DNA of 35,626 nucleotides, taken from the IMG/VR virus record IMGVR_UViG_3300034283_001581, positions 1-35,626 of that record. The stretch is one strand, 5' to 3'. The translations under genes and the position numbers were made by a program. The stretch is from a virus. Within the stretch, counting starts at the first letter, position 1. Each line of letters begins with the position of its first letter. Below the pieces are notes generated by a model that was not told the origin of the DNA, did no database searches, and saw nothing but the letters and a program-made list of their open reading frames with translations. Positions 23,516 through 30,791 of this stretch are shown in pieces.

Positions 23516-24403
23516 CGGAAAAAGCGCGTTAAGCGCAGATCGGAAGACAGCATGGCCACCAGCCATCACCGATCGTTGGTGATGCAGTAACAGGCCGCCA
23601 GCGAACTGGAGCCATCCCTGGTCAAGATCAGGTCGGTTCCAGTGATGCTCCTTGACACCATCGACCGATAGCATAAAATTGATACCACGCTCTACGCGCA
23701 AGCCATGACGCAAGCCATGAATTGCTTCAACGCCGAAAGCGTAACTGCCTTGTTGCATTTGCCAGCCATCACGCACGCGAGCAGTTACCTCCTTGACCTT
23801 GCCAGCGTTGTAGTCAGCATTAGCAAGATGCGCACAAATGCCACGCAGGATTTCGTCGTCTGGAGCGTAATCGGAAAGTCGCTGATAGCGTTCGGTGTAG
23901 TGCTCGGCTTGATTGCTTTTCCAGTCGCACATAGTCACAATGCCGTCAACTTCAGCAACAAGATCAGGCGTCAAGCCATAGCAGCCGCCAGGGTGGATCA
24001 TCGGTTCTTCGATAACATAGACCTTCCCGATACGGGGAAGGACGCTTTTGAGCCATAGCTTATGTATCGCGGCGGCTTCTACGTCTTTAGGGCATTCCGG
24101 CGCTACTTCTTTCTGCTCAAAAGAGCCAAGCGATAAGCCGGCCATGCCATGAAACCTTGTGCCAACATCAGCGCGAATATCTCTTACGCGCTCCATAAAA
24201 TACTCAGCACCAGATTCGCTAAGCCCTTTGCGCAGCAGTGATTGACGCCATCGCGTCTTGTCAAAATCCTTGCCGCCGGCCAATGCGATAATGCGCGAAG
24301 ACGACGGTACTTCGATATACGGTTCACCCGTATAAAAATACTTGTGGTCTTCTTCCCTAAAAAAAACTCCCGGCTGAGCCGGGAGTAAGCGAAGTTCAAA
24401 CAT
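23501..24403 (-). CDS. PD-(D/E)XK exonuclease (RecB/Cas4-like)
   Basis: A 300-residue protein starting at ATG 24403, whose first base overlaps the preceding stop (TGATG). H20-K-Y-F-Y-T-G...P-S-S-S-R-I-I is the 'HxYxxxGxxxPSVTxI' opening of phage RecB/Cas4-type nucleases. G81-T-R-F-H85-G, T-P-D147 and D160-W-K162 supply the catalytic His, Asp and D-x-K core. It would resect DNA for the ERF annealing protein upstream. Codons 6-15 coincide with a terminator-shaped hairpin. A longer ORF reaching 24706 is a frame shadow of the proline-rich gene and is not used. No start exists between the hairpin and the H20 motif. Confidence 0.8.
   Translation of the reverse strand: MFELRLLPAQPGVFFREEDHKYFYTGEPYIEVPSSSRIIALAGGKDFDKTRWRQSLLRKGLSESGAEYFMERVRDIRADVGTRFHGMAGLSLGSFEQKEVAPECPKDVEAAAIHKLWLKSVLPRIGKVYVIEEPMIHPGGCYGLTPDLVAEVDGIVTMCDWKSNQAEHYTERYQRLSDYAPDDEILRGICAHLANADYNAGKVKEVTARVRDGWQMQQGSYAFGVEAIHGLRHGLRVERGINFMLSVDGVKEHHWNRPDLDQGWLQFAGGLLLHHQRSVMAGGHAVFRSALNALFPLMRA
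24359..24386 (-). terminator. intrinsic terminator-like hairpin inside exonuclease codons 6-15
   Basis: On the leftward strand, a perfect 9-bp stem (24378-24386 with 24366-24374, outer pair A-T), triloop TCA, and eight T (24366-24359). It sits 17 bases after the exonuclease start codon. It has the full form of an intrinsic terminator, yet lies within the coding sequence. It could act as an attenuator governed by ribosome passage. Confidence 0.75.
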
Positions 24404-25086
24404 CAGAAGTTTTGTGGGAGAACGGGAGCAAGGCCAGCGGGCGCGTACTGCGGCTGTGGCGGGCCGGCGGGCGGCTGGCCATGGATCGCGCCAGGCATCG
24501 GCTGAACCGGCGCTGGAGGAGCGACAGGCTGCTGTGGCGCGGCGAAGCCAGCGGGCACAGGCACATGAGCAGGCCAGCCTTCGGGCGCCTGCTGTGGCTG
24601 CATCGGCTGCGGGCTCCCGTACTGCGGCTGGGAGCCGTAGAGCTGAGCAGGAGCTGGCTGAGGCTGAGCAGGAGCTGGCTGAGGCGCCTGCGGCTGCTGG
24701 GGCCACTGCGGCTGCTGCTGTGGCTGTGGCTGAACCTGTTGCGGCGTTGCCTGCTGGTACTGTTGCGCGGCCTGCTGGCGTGCAGCAGCGCTGTACTGGG
24801 TTTCGCCCAAAGTAGAGAGCTGACCCGAAAGGATCGGCTTTTTATCGCCAGGCGTTACCTGTTGCGCGTAAAGCGCAATGTCGAGCTTAATGCAAGGCTG
24901 GCCGCCGCGATCCTGCGTGTACTGGCCGGCATTGAATGCAGTCAGTAACTCTTGAACTAGAGCATAAGAAAGCTCCAGGTTGCCTTTGTAGTCAGGCTGG
25001 TTTGCAGCATTCTTGCGATCATTGACCCAAAGCGCAGTGCGATTGGGGCGATACTGAGCCTGTTGTTGCGGTTGAGAGGGAATCAC
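24403..25086 (-). CDS. putative ssDNA-binding protein with Pro/Gln-rich tail
   Basis: A 227-residue protein starting at GTG 25086, overlapping the ERF stop (GTGA). Residues 12-95 form a compact domain (N-R-T-A-L-W-V-N-D-R-K-N...P-D-Y-K-G-N-L...I-K-L-D-I-A-L-Y-A), a pattern of small phage single-strand-binding-like proteins. Residues 96-227 are almost only Pro, Gln, Ala and Gly, with 21-bp tandem units, and are surely disordered, like the tails of SSBs. It lacks the usual acidic D-D-I-P-F tip and ends L-P-Q-N-F. Its place between annealing protein and exonuclease supports a recombination role. The OB-type call is tentative. Confidence 0.5.
   Translation of the reverse strand: MIPSQPQQQAQYRPNRTALWVNDRKNAANQPDYKGNLELSYALVQELLTAFNAGQYTQDRGGQPCIKLDIALYAQQVTPGDKKPILSGQLSTLGETQYSAAARQQAAQQYQQATPQQVQPQPQQQPQWPQQPQAPQPAPAQPQPAPAQLYGSQPQYGSPQPMQPQQAPEGWPAHVPVPAGFAAPQQPVAPPAPVQPMPGAIHGQPPAGPPQPQYAPAGLAPVLPQNF
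24642..24683 (-). repeat. 21-bp perfect tandem repeat
   Basis: Two identical 21-bp units (24642-24662 and 24663-24683) encode Q-P-A-P-A-Q-P-like heptapeptides in the disordered tail of the ssDNA-binding-like protein. It is one of three slippage-type loci in the window. Confidence 0.9.
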
Positions 25087-25748
25087 TGAAGGACGGGGAG
25101 AGGTTGAACAGGGTTGACCATTGCCGGCGGCATTGCTGCCATCGGCGGCTGAGAATGTTGCGGGTACATCGCTTGCGGCGCCTGCACTTGCTGACCAGGA
25201 GCAGGCCAGACGCCAACGCCGCCAGGCAAGCCCGGAAGTTGCGCTACGGCAGGAGCGGGAGCGTTGTAGCCGCCGCTACTACCATCATCGTCATCCTCAG
25301 GGCAAACGGCAAGCAACGCAAACAGATTGTAACGTGTGCCGTAAGTGAACGACCCGCCAATTTTGTGAAGGGTTGAAATGTCGCTGATCGGAAAATCAGA
25401 GTACATTTCCTCGCGGCCATCGACAAACGCAAGCGTCGTTCGCACAAGCCAAGCACCTTCAAGGCACATGGCTTGACTGTAAACGACAACACCTTGATCG
25501 AGCAGCGGTTGCTTAATGGCTTTAAGTAAGCCAGGCAACTTAAGATACTTCGACTTAAGATAGGTGTTGTCGCTATCTTTAGTCAAATCGCCAAAGCCAG
25601 CAGAAGCGGCAGCGATAGCCTCAAGTAGTGATGGTTGCCTCAAAGGAGTAACAGGGTGCGCCATTGGCGCGGGCTGTACTTGTGGCGGCGGTGCAACGAC
25701 CTGAAGCGGTTGCACTTGCGGCGGTGGAGAGGCTGGTGTTCGTGCCAT
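25083..25748 (-). CDS. erf: ERF-family single-strand annealing protein
   Basis: A 221-residue protein. Residues 1-38 are proline/glutamine-rich. Residues about 40-155 follow the ERF superfamily: L-L-E-A-I-A-A-A-S-A-G-F-G-D-L-T-K-D-S-D-N-type opening, Y-L-K-L-P-G-L-L-K-A-I-K-Q-P-L, then I-G-G-S-F-T-Y-G-T-R-Y-N-L-F-A-L-L and a D-D-D-D tail ('YG.RY.L..ll.i..eddd'). The remainder is Pro/Gln/Met rich. It would anneal complementary single strands in phage recombination. It is translated in an overlapping operon with a ssDNA-binding-like protein and an exonuclease. Start ATG 25748. A TACAAT hexamer lies upstream. Confidence 0.82.
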   Translation of the reverse strand: MARTPASPPPQVQPLQVVAPPPQVQPAPMAHPVTPLRQPSLLEAIAAASAGFGDLTKDSDNTYLKSKYLKLPGLLKAIKQPLLDQGVVVYSQAMCLEGAWLVRTTLAFVDGREEMYSDFPISDISTLHKIGGSFTYGTRYNLFALLAVCPEDDDDGSSGGYNAPAPAVAQLPGLPGGVGVWPAPGQQVQAPQAMYPQHSQPPMAAMPPAMVNPVQPLPVLQ

Positions 25749-25769
25749 GGAAGATCAGTGAACAAGTGA

Positions 25770-25775
25770 ATTGTA
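25770..25775 (-). promoter_or_regulatory. -10-like element before the ERF gene
   Basis: Leftward TACAAT preceded by TGG, 22 bases before the ERF ATG. I see no good -35. It is similar to the hexamers before other units and could drive the recombination operon. Confidence 0.35.
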
Positions 25776-25794
25776 CCATGAAACAGGCTACCGG

Positions 25795-26304
25795 CTAAGC
25801 GGCTTCCCTTACCTCTCTGGAGAAACGCTTAAGCAGTCCCGCAAGTGTGCGAGTAAGCGTAGACGGCGTAACAAGAGTCGGCAGAATGCACGGAGCTTTA
25901 GGAATAATCTCAAGCGTAAGGCTGAGCGCTTGCCCCCTCTGGCCGGTGCAAGCCTCAATCCGCAATTCCCACCGCTCCCCGCAATCTTCACAGCAAAAAC
26001 CAAGCGCAATAATGTCGGCCTCTATATCGCCGCGTGTCTCCTTGCGAGTTGTAACACCAAAACGCGAAGACGAGAAACCAACAGAAGTGCTGGAGCATTC
26101 CGGGCAGGTCAAGACTTGCGCCGTAGTTTCATCAAGCTCGATAGCGTAAGTGGAGGTAGGCCCCTCTTCCACTGGAACAACGTAATCGCAGGAACTGTCA
26201 ATAATTTCCTGGAAACGCAGCATGTAATCTACGTTTGACGGCTCACCGTGAGCGCAAATCAAACGATCATAGATCCATTGCAAGTGCTCCTTGTCGGTGC
26301 TCAT
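25795..26304 (-). CDS. zinc-ribbon protein, unknown function
   Basis: A 169-residue protein starting at ATG 26304 (a TTG at 26325 is less likely). It opens E-H-L-Q-W-I-Y-D-R-L...N-V-D-Y-M-L-R-F-Q-E-I-I-D, a short helical motif seen in phage hypothetical proteins. Two Cys pairs, C-P-E-C (about residue 67) and C-E-D-C (about 104), separated by about 35 residues, would bind zinc. The C-terminus is basic and helical (L-L-K-R-F-S-R-E-V-R). It sits between primase-helicase and the ERF operon, suggesting a DNA-linked role, but I cannot name it. Confidence 0.55.
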   Translation of the reverse strand: MSTDKEHLQWIYDRLICAHGEPSNVDYMLRFQEIIDSSCDYVVPVEEGPTSTYAIELDETTAQVLTCPECSSTSVGFSSSRFGVTTRKETRGDIEADIIALGFCCEDCGERWELRIEACTGQRGQALSLTLEIIPKAPCILPTLVTPSTLTRTLAGLLKRFSREVREAA

Positions 26305-26361
26305 GGCATGTTTTGTGTTGGACAACCAAGCATTGCACGCTGGCCGGCCTTTGTCAAGCGT

Positions 26362-28791
26362 TTAATCGGGGAACCTTCCAAGCGCTACAAAAGTTTGCGA
26401 CTTTCCCTCTCGCCATTCGCCAAGACCCATTGAGACAAGCTGCTCCATTGCAGCCTTAACCTGTGACTGTTGCACGGTTCTGCGATGCCTGACTGGAACG
26501 CAAGCAGATACAAACTTCGCCGCAGTGCAGCCATTATTCGCCTTCGCATAAACGTGGACACGCCTATTAAGATCAAACGCGCCGTGCCTTTGCATCTGGG
26601 ATTCCTGTTGCTCGACAATCGCGTAGCTTTGAAGTAAATCCACCAATACCGTAGCACGCGCTAGTAGCTGCTTGGACAAGTATAGCTCGCTGACGGTTTC
26701 CTCATTAGCAGCAACACGGCATAGATGTATAACAAGCGCAACTTGCAGCACATAACCAAGCCGCTTGCCATACACGGCTCGCTGACTTTCAAGCGATACA
26801 GCTTGCGACTTGTCGTAGGTATCGCGGTGCAGCGCCTTAAACAATTCTACCGCTTCCGGTTCAAGTCTTAGCACAATCGGCTTCAGTTCAAGGCAGCGTA
26901 AATAAAAGTTCTCCAGGCATTGCTCAGCCATGTGTACTGCTATAAGTTCCTCTGGCGAACGACAAAAGTTTGGCTCTTTGTAATCATTGACCAATGGCAC
27001 CATTAGGCAACGGGCAAACAAGCCGGCATCATCACCTTCCTCAATCATCTTGCGGAATACACCAGGCTGCACACCACCTATCAATGCGTTTTGCACTTTG
27101 CCTTTCACCATCTTAGCTCGCTTGCCAACGCGATGCGAAGTATTGACATTGCCATCAAACAAGCAAAGAAACGTTTCCTTGCCCTTGCCTTTACCGCCGG
27201 TCTTGTATTCATCAAAGTTGCCAAGGATCTCCTTGATCTCCTCAGAGTAGATGAAAGTACCTAACCCCTGCCGGTGGTTGTCGCCCAAAATGCCTGTTAA
27301 ACTTTCAGTCGTAAAGTTTGCGATACAAGTTTGCAGCGGCTCTGGCCTGTCGGGACGCAACGCTTTCGCTACGTTCAAATAGCGTGCCTCATATTCACTT
27401 TCAGCAGCGTCACTAATATGTTCATAATGATTCAGAACAAGCCGCAACCTGTTCTGGCACAAATGACGCATAATTGGACTTTTGCCGCTACCGGACGAGC
27501 CAGATAGCAGCAGCCACATTATGGGTTCTTTAACAAACAAGCCATCGCCTGCGTCAACGCGATGGCCTGCCTTGAATGCACCGGCAGCAGTAGTAAGCAC
27601 CACTGCTATTGCCGTAAGCGGATCACAGGCAAGGTTGGCCGTTAATGTTTCAACCGCACCAAGTATCAAGTCAGGCAAGTAATCAGCAATGGCAACAGAC
27701 TCTCTTTTGACCGCTATGTTCTGTCGCTGCGTTATTGCAGTCGTAGCACCAAGCGCCTCATCCTCAACCTGCCGGTCTTCTTCCAGGGAGTCCCATATCC
27801 TCCTAGTATCAAACGCTGACGCGTCATGAGCGCTGGCAATATCTGCGACACCAGCTTGTATGTCAGCAGCAGAGGCTGGATTGGTTTCGTAAAATTCCTG
27901 CAGCGCTTTTTTGATCGCGCCATAGCTGACGCGGCTTAGTGGTGCCGGTTTTGCGCCTGACGCTGACTTAATCGCTACTGCAATAAGCGAGCCAAGTTGC
28001 TCCGCTGGCATATCATCAACTGAGCCACCATCCGGCACATTGCAAATGGACTCTGCCGGAACAACGCGCAACTCAATCTGCGCAAGTTGCGCAGCAGCTA
28101 AAAACGCAGCCGCTTTCTTTCTGCCAGGCGCGTCGTTGTCTGATATAAAGTAAACAGTCTTTACACCTACTGACAGCAGGCCCGCATATCTTGCTCTGCA
28201 GCTCACCTCGTCCCGTTGGTGGCCAGGGTGAGTGATTGCCGCAATTCCCTGCGCACGCAATACGTCAACACACTTTTCTCCTTCAACTTCTATTATTGAC
28301 GCGCCAGAATTGTTATCGACCGATCCGTAGAACGGCCATATTTCAGAGCCAGCGCCAGCATTCCAGCGCCCATTAAAGAAAAACTGTGGCTGAAAATCTT
28401 TCTTTTTGTCGCCTTCATAGTCAGATCGGACTACCCGCAAGTCTTCCCTGTACTGATATGTTGTAGCCAGGCAAGGCAGCTCATTTTTTACCGCCGGCAG
28501 TGGGACAGCGGCAGGCCACGGCTCGCAAGCGGGCAGACTGGTGCCTGGCCTGTCGATCACAAACACCGCGCCATCCCTACTGTCGTCCCTCGACTCCCCA
28601 GTGTAGGCCCACTGGCGCTGCTGAGCGTCGGTCAGGATCTGGCCCAACTTCAGTCGCTCGGGTGGCCCCATACTCTTGCCGCGATGGCAAATCACCATCT
28701 CGCCATCGGCGCGAGTACGGCAATCCCCATCCTTAATCCTGCCGCAAATTGGACAAGGATTCTTCGCGCCTGACTGCTGCCAGCGTTCCAT
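26362..28791 (-). CDS. primase-helicase (Toprim + DUF3987-type ATPase)
   Basis: An 809-residue replication protein. An N-terminal zinc-binding module has C13-P-I-C16, C24 and C35. A Toprim domain follows with E168-V-E-G-E-K and S-D218-N-D220-A-P-G-R, the acidic metal ligands for primer synthesis. A middle linker leads to an ATPase with a Walker A, G431-S-S-G-S-G-K437-S, in the style of DUF3987/D5-like helicases. The C-terminus looks like a winged-helix-type DNA-binding end. It would unwind and prime the phage genome. Start ATG 28791 gives M-E-R-W-Q-Q. It heads the leftward arm. No DNA polymerase gene is present, so the host enzyme or one outside the window must serve. Confidence 0.85.
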   Translation of the reverse strand: MERWQQSGAKNPCPICGRIKDGDCRTRADGEMVICHRGKSMGPPERLKLGQILTDAQQRQWAYTGESRDDSRDGAVFVIDRPGTSLPACEPWPAAVPLPAVKNELPCLATTYQYREDLRVVRSDYEGDKKKDFQPQFFFNGRWNAGAGSEIWPFYGSVDNNSGASIIEVEGEKCVDVLRAQGIAAITHPGHQRDEVSCRARYAGLLSVGVKTVYFISDNDAPGRKKAAAFLAAAQLAQIELRVVPAESICNVPDGGSVDDMPAEQLGSLIAVAIKSASGAKPAPLSRVSYGAIKKALQEFYETNPASAADIQAGVADIASAHDASAFDTRRIWDSLEEDRQVEDEALGATTAITQRQNIAVKRESVAIADYLPDLILGAVETLTANLACDPLTAIAVVLTTAAGAFKAGHRVDAGDGLFVKEPIMWLLLSGSSGSGKSPIMRHLCQNRLRLVLNHYEHISDAAESEYEARYLNVAKALRPDRPEPLQTCIANFTTESLTGILGDNHRQGLGTFIYSEEIKEILGNFDEYKTGGKGKGKETFLCLFDGNVNTSHRVGKRAKMVKGKVQNALIGGVQPGVFRKMIEEGDDAGLFARCLMVPLVNDYKEPNFCRSPEELIAVHMAEQCLENFYLRCLELKPIVLRLEPEAVELFKALHRDTYDKSQAVSLESQRAVYGKRLGYVLQVALVIHLCRVAANEETVSELYLSKQLLARATVLVDLLQSYAIVEQQESQMQRHGAFDLNRRVHVYAKANNGCTAAKFVSACVPVRHRRTVQQSQVKAAMEQLVSMGLGEWREGKSQTFVALGRFPD

Positions 28792-28829
28792 GTGATAAAA
28801 TTTCGTGGTTGGACAGTTGGTTGATCAAG

Positions 28830-28866
28830 GGCCGGATGCTTTGGCGGCATTCCGGCCTTTTTTTTT
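28830..28866 (+). terminator. orphan rightward intrinsic terminator
   Basis: A 10-bp stem (28830-28839 with 28847-28857, one bulged base) with a 7-base loop and nine T. It points rightward, but the gene to its left runs leftward and starts 40 bases upstream. So no known gene ends here. A TAAAAT hexamer at 28796-28801 could start a transcript of about 60 bases ending at this hairpin. Confidence 0.85.
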
Positions 28867-28991
28867 GCGCGTACCCTGTGGCGCGGTTCCGATTATGGCA
28901 CGACAGAGCAAGCGTGACAATGGCGCAACTGGCACATGGTCAAGAGTTTTTCACGGGGCGCCAATAGTCTAGCGTACAACCGCTGGCATTT

Positions 28992-29141
28992 GTGGGCAAC
29001 CCTGCTAACTGGACAAAGCTTGAAAACAGTGGCGCCCTGCCTCGCCCGCCTGGCAGAGAGGAGGCAGTAGCGGTTACAATGGCAAGGACAGCAGCCAAAA
29101 AGACTGCTGAAAAAGAAAAAACTACCAAGGCCGCCAAATGA
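28992..29141 (+). CDS. small Lys-rich hypothetical protein, start uncertain
   Basis: A 49-residue reading frame from GTG 28992 to TGA 29139-29141, overlapping the next ATG as ATGA. It opens V-G-N-P-A-N-W-T-K-L-E-N-S-G-A-L-P-R-P-P-G-R, then a lysine/alanine-rich tail (A-R-T-A-A-K-K-T-A-E-K-E-K). A shorter version from ATG 29079 would have 20 residues. A second ORF (28895-28972, 25 residues, M-A-R-Q-S-K-R) ends in a frame that could join this one by a +1 slip at GTC TAG, where both frames touch; the joined product would be about 79 residues. It could be a broken or recoded gene. Confidence 0.35.
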   Translation: MGNPANWTKLENSGALPRPPGREEAVAVTMARTAAKKTAEKEKTTKAAK

Positions 29142-29545
29142 CTGAACAGCAAGCCTGGATTATTCCTGGCAATCCAAGCGACATGGCACCACTGCCGGTG
29201 CTAAAGAAGGGCGAAGCGCTTGCATTCTACGAACGCAGGGCGCAAGCCTTTGGTGTTTTCGTCAAAGATCCGTTTGCCGCTATCAGCACCTACTCAGACT
29301 TTGAGTCTTGCCGCGCTGCTATGATTGCAGAGCGCTCCGCGATGCTTGAGGATCTGAATAAGACGTGCCGCGAATTGGCGGCATCCATCGAGCACATCAA
29401 AACCATTCCCACCGCAACCTTCCCCAATGTCAGCCGAGAAGTACGAGAGCAAGGGCAACAACAAGAAGAAGCCAAAGCCCAAGAAGAAGCCAAAGCCGAA
29501 GAAGTGAAGCCAGCGCCTGAGCTGAAGAAAAGGCCAACGCGCTGA
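29138..29545 (+). CDS. hypothetical protein with Glu/Ala/Lys-rich tail
   Basis: A 135-residue protein. The N-terminal 75 residues contain A-W-I-I-P-G-N-P and a Y-E-R-R-A-Q-A-F-G-V-F-V-K-D-P-F-A-A-I segment. The middle is helical (R-S-A-M-L-E-D-L-N-K-T-C-R-E-L-A-A-S-I-E-H-I). The last 40 residues are charged and repetitive (E-E-A-K-A-Q-E-E-A-K-A-E-E), likely disordered. No family is recognised. It starts with an ATGA overlap and is closed by a terminator. Confidence 0.5.
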   Translation: MTEQQAWIIPGNPSDMAPLPVLKKGEALAFYERRAQAFGVFVKDPFAAISTYSDFESCRAAMIAERSAMLEDLNKTCRELAASIEHIKTIPTATFPNVSREVREQGQQQEEAKAQEEAKAEEVKPAPELKKRPTR

Positions 29546-29567
29546 AACCACGCGCAAGTGCATCATC

Positions 29568-29597
29568 GGGCAAGCATTGCAGGCTTGCCCTTTTTTT
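29568..29597 (+). terminator. intrinsic terminator
   Basis: An 8-bp stem (29568-29575 with 29583-29590), a 7-base loop and seven T, 23 bases after the stop of the preceding gene. Confidence 0.88.
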
Positions 29598-29601
29598 GTG
29601 C

Positions 29602-29607
29602 TATGAT
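29602..29607 (+). promoter_or_regulatory. -10-like element after a terminator
   Basis: TATGAT preceded by TG one base upstream, directly behind the terminator T-run and 26-31 bases before ATG 29633. No good -35 is present. It decides the start choice of the next gene. Confidence 0.35.
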
Positions 29608-29632
29608 GGCATTGACCAACGCATCACCCCCA

Positions 29633-29917
29633 ATGCCAGTAAATTGCTTTTCGCTTCCGTTTGACAACATAAAAATATGGGAGCTTCGTTTCTGCCATGA
29701 AGCTAATAGCAAAATGACAATTTCAATGATTATCGAATGCACGTTCGAGATTACGTTTCCCGGCATTCCGTTTCTGTTTGCTTGGTTTACTGGGACATGG
29801 CTCGCTAATCGACTGGAGCAGTTGCCAGCAAAGGATACCGGCACTCCTTTCTGCTATCATCTCACTGCGCAAAGTGTGATCAGTACGCAGGATTTGGCAA
29901 AACTTTTAAGCCTATGA
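29633..29917 (+). CDS. small membrane-associated hypothetical protein
   Basis: A 94-residue protein from ATG 29633. An upstream in-frame ATG (29558) would start inside the terminator region and is rejected. Residues about 30-55 form a hydrophobic segment (M-I-I-E-C-T-F-E-I-T-F-P-G-I-P-F-L-F-A-W-F), followed by a polar C-terminus. It lies between a terminator and the resolvase gene. No family is recognised; it might act at the host membrane. Confidence 0.45.
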   Translation: MPVNCFSLPFDNIKIWELRFCHEANSKMTISMIIECTFEITFPGIPFLFAWFTGTWLANRLEQLPAKDTGTPFCYHLTAQSVISTQDLAKLLSL

Positions 29918-29918
29918 T
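29913..29918 (+). promoter_or_regulatory. -10-like element before the resolvase gene
   Basis: TATGAT overlapping the end of the previous gene, 36 bases before ATG 29954. No convincing -35 at the standard distance. It is listed because the same spacing recurs before other units. Confidence 0.3.
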
Positions 29919-29953
29919 CCACGGCCTCTTTTTCCCACCGCTCACAGCTCCCC

Positions 29954-30418
29954 ATGAAATCCATTCTTTCGCTTGATCTTGGCACCACAACTGGCTGGGC
30001 ATTAAGGAGCCGTGATGGCTCGATTGTTTCAGGTAGTCAATCATTCAAGCCGCAACGCTTTGAAGGTGGCGGAATGCGCTACCTTCGCTTCAACCGTTGG
30101 CTTTCTGAAATTGCTTCTCCTGACGGGAGCGCTAATCTTGTTGACCATATCGTGTTCGAAGAAGTCCGCAGACACGTTGCTACAGATGCCGCGCACGCCT
30201 ACGGCGGATTTCTGAGTCACCTTGAAGTGTTCGGAGAAACAAAGCAAATACCTTATGAAGGCGTACCAGTTGGGACAATCAAGAAACATGCCACCGGCAA
30301 GGGTAACGCGGGCAAGCCGCTGATGATAGCCGCCATGCAAGGGCTTGGGTATAACCCAGTTGATGACAACGAAGCCGATGCACTGGCACTGTTGCATTAC
30401 GCTATCGAGAGGTATTGA
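29954..30418 (+). CDS. RuvC-like Holliday junction resolvase
   Basis: A 154-residue protein with the RNase H fold signature of RuvC-like resolvases: L-S-L-D8-L-G-T-T-T-G-W-A near the N-terminus, V-F-E-E (E69/E70) in the middle, and D-D138-N-E-A-D142-A-L-A-L near the end. The segment K-K-H-A-T-G-K-G-N-A-G-K (about 110-121) is the basic DNA-contact region. It would cut branched DNA before packaging. Start ATG 29954. Length fits the family. Confidence 0.85.
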   Translation: MKSILSLDLGTTTGWALRSRDGSIVSGSQSFKPQRFEGGGMRYLRFNRWLSEIASPDGSANLVDHIVFEEVRRHVATDAAHAYGGFLSHLEVFGETKQIPYEGVPVGTIKKHATGKGNAGKPLMIAAMQGLGYNPVDDNEADALALLHYAIERY

Positions 30419-30427
30419 CCTATTCTC

Positions 30428-30433
30428 TATACT
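30428..30433 (+). promoter_or_regulatory. -10-like element
   Basis: TATACT ten bases after the resolvase stop and 32 bases before ATG 30465. It is pyrimidine-flanked and lacks a clear -35. Confidence 0.3.
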
Positions 30434-30464
30434 TTTCCCTTTTCCCGCAATTCTGGCTGCAGCT

Positions 30465-30776
30465 ATGACCAATCCACGCCTGACGTTCGGTGAGATGACC
30501 GTCTACGGGGAACTCGCCCGTGGGGTCCATCCGGCCGATGAACTTGGCCTGCAGATGGCCATGGCGCTCGGGCAGCCTGATCCACCATCGCCGCCGTTTG
30601 CTGTGGTGCCGGTCCTGCTCGATGGGCACGCGATCGGCTGGCTGGCCAGCATCCGGTACACCTGGGGCGGAACGTGCTACGAATTTTGCTCTACAAGCGG
30701 TAACACAAATTTTAGGGGCGCAACCAAGGAAGCGACGCTGGACCGCCTACAAGAGGTGCTACAATTAGCGGGTTGA
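30465..30776 (+). CDS. hypothetical protein
   Basis: A 103-residue protein from ATG 30465 (the longer ORF from 30345 overlaps the resolvase gene and is rejected). The N-terminus is P-R-L-T-F-G-E-M-T-V-Y-G-E-L-A-R-G-V-H, then a strand-rich middle with L-L-D-G-H-A-I-G-W-L-A-S-I-R-Y-T and a C-terminal helix (T-K-E-A-T-L-D-R-L-Q-E-V-L-Q-L). It resembles small phage alpha/beta proteins of unknown role. Confidence 0.45.
   Translation: MTNPRLTFGEMTVYGELARGVHPADELGLQMAMALGQPDPPSPPFAVVPVLLDGHAIGWLASIRYTWGGTCYEFCSTSGNTNFRGATKEATLDRLQEVLQLAG
30760..30765 (+). promoter_or_regulatory. -10-like element before 30792 gene
   Basis: TACAAT preceded by TG one base upstream (extended -10), 26 bases before ATG 30792, within the last codons of the previous gene. 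No good -35. Confidence 0.35.
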
Positions 30777-30791
30777 CAACCAGCAACCGCC

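Noticed and set aside
24404-24706. Upstream extension of the exonuclease ORF to 24706
   Set aside because: The added residues are a shadow of the Pro/Gln-rich gene in another frame (Ala/Ser/Cys/Arg runs). ATG 24403 overlaps the preceding stop and gives a normal family length.
24412-24948. Rightward Leu/Arg-rich ORF opposite the ssDNA-binding-like gene
   Set aside because: Its composition is the complement of Pro/Gln/Ala codons. It has no motif and conflicts with the leftward operon.
28749-28967. 72-residue rightward ORF at the divergent junction
   Set aside because: It starts inside the primase-helicase gene and crosses a strong terminator. Its sequence looks random.
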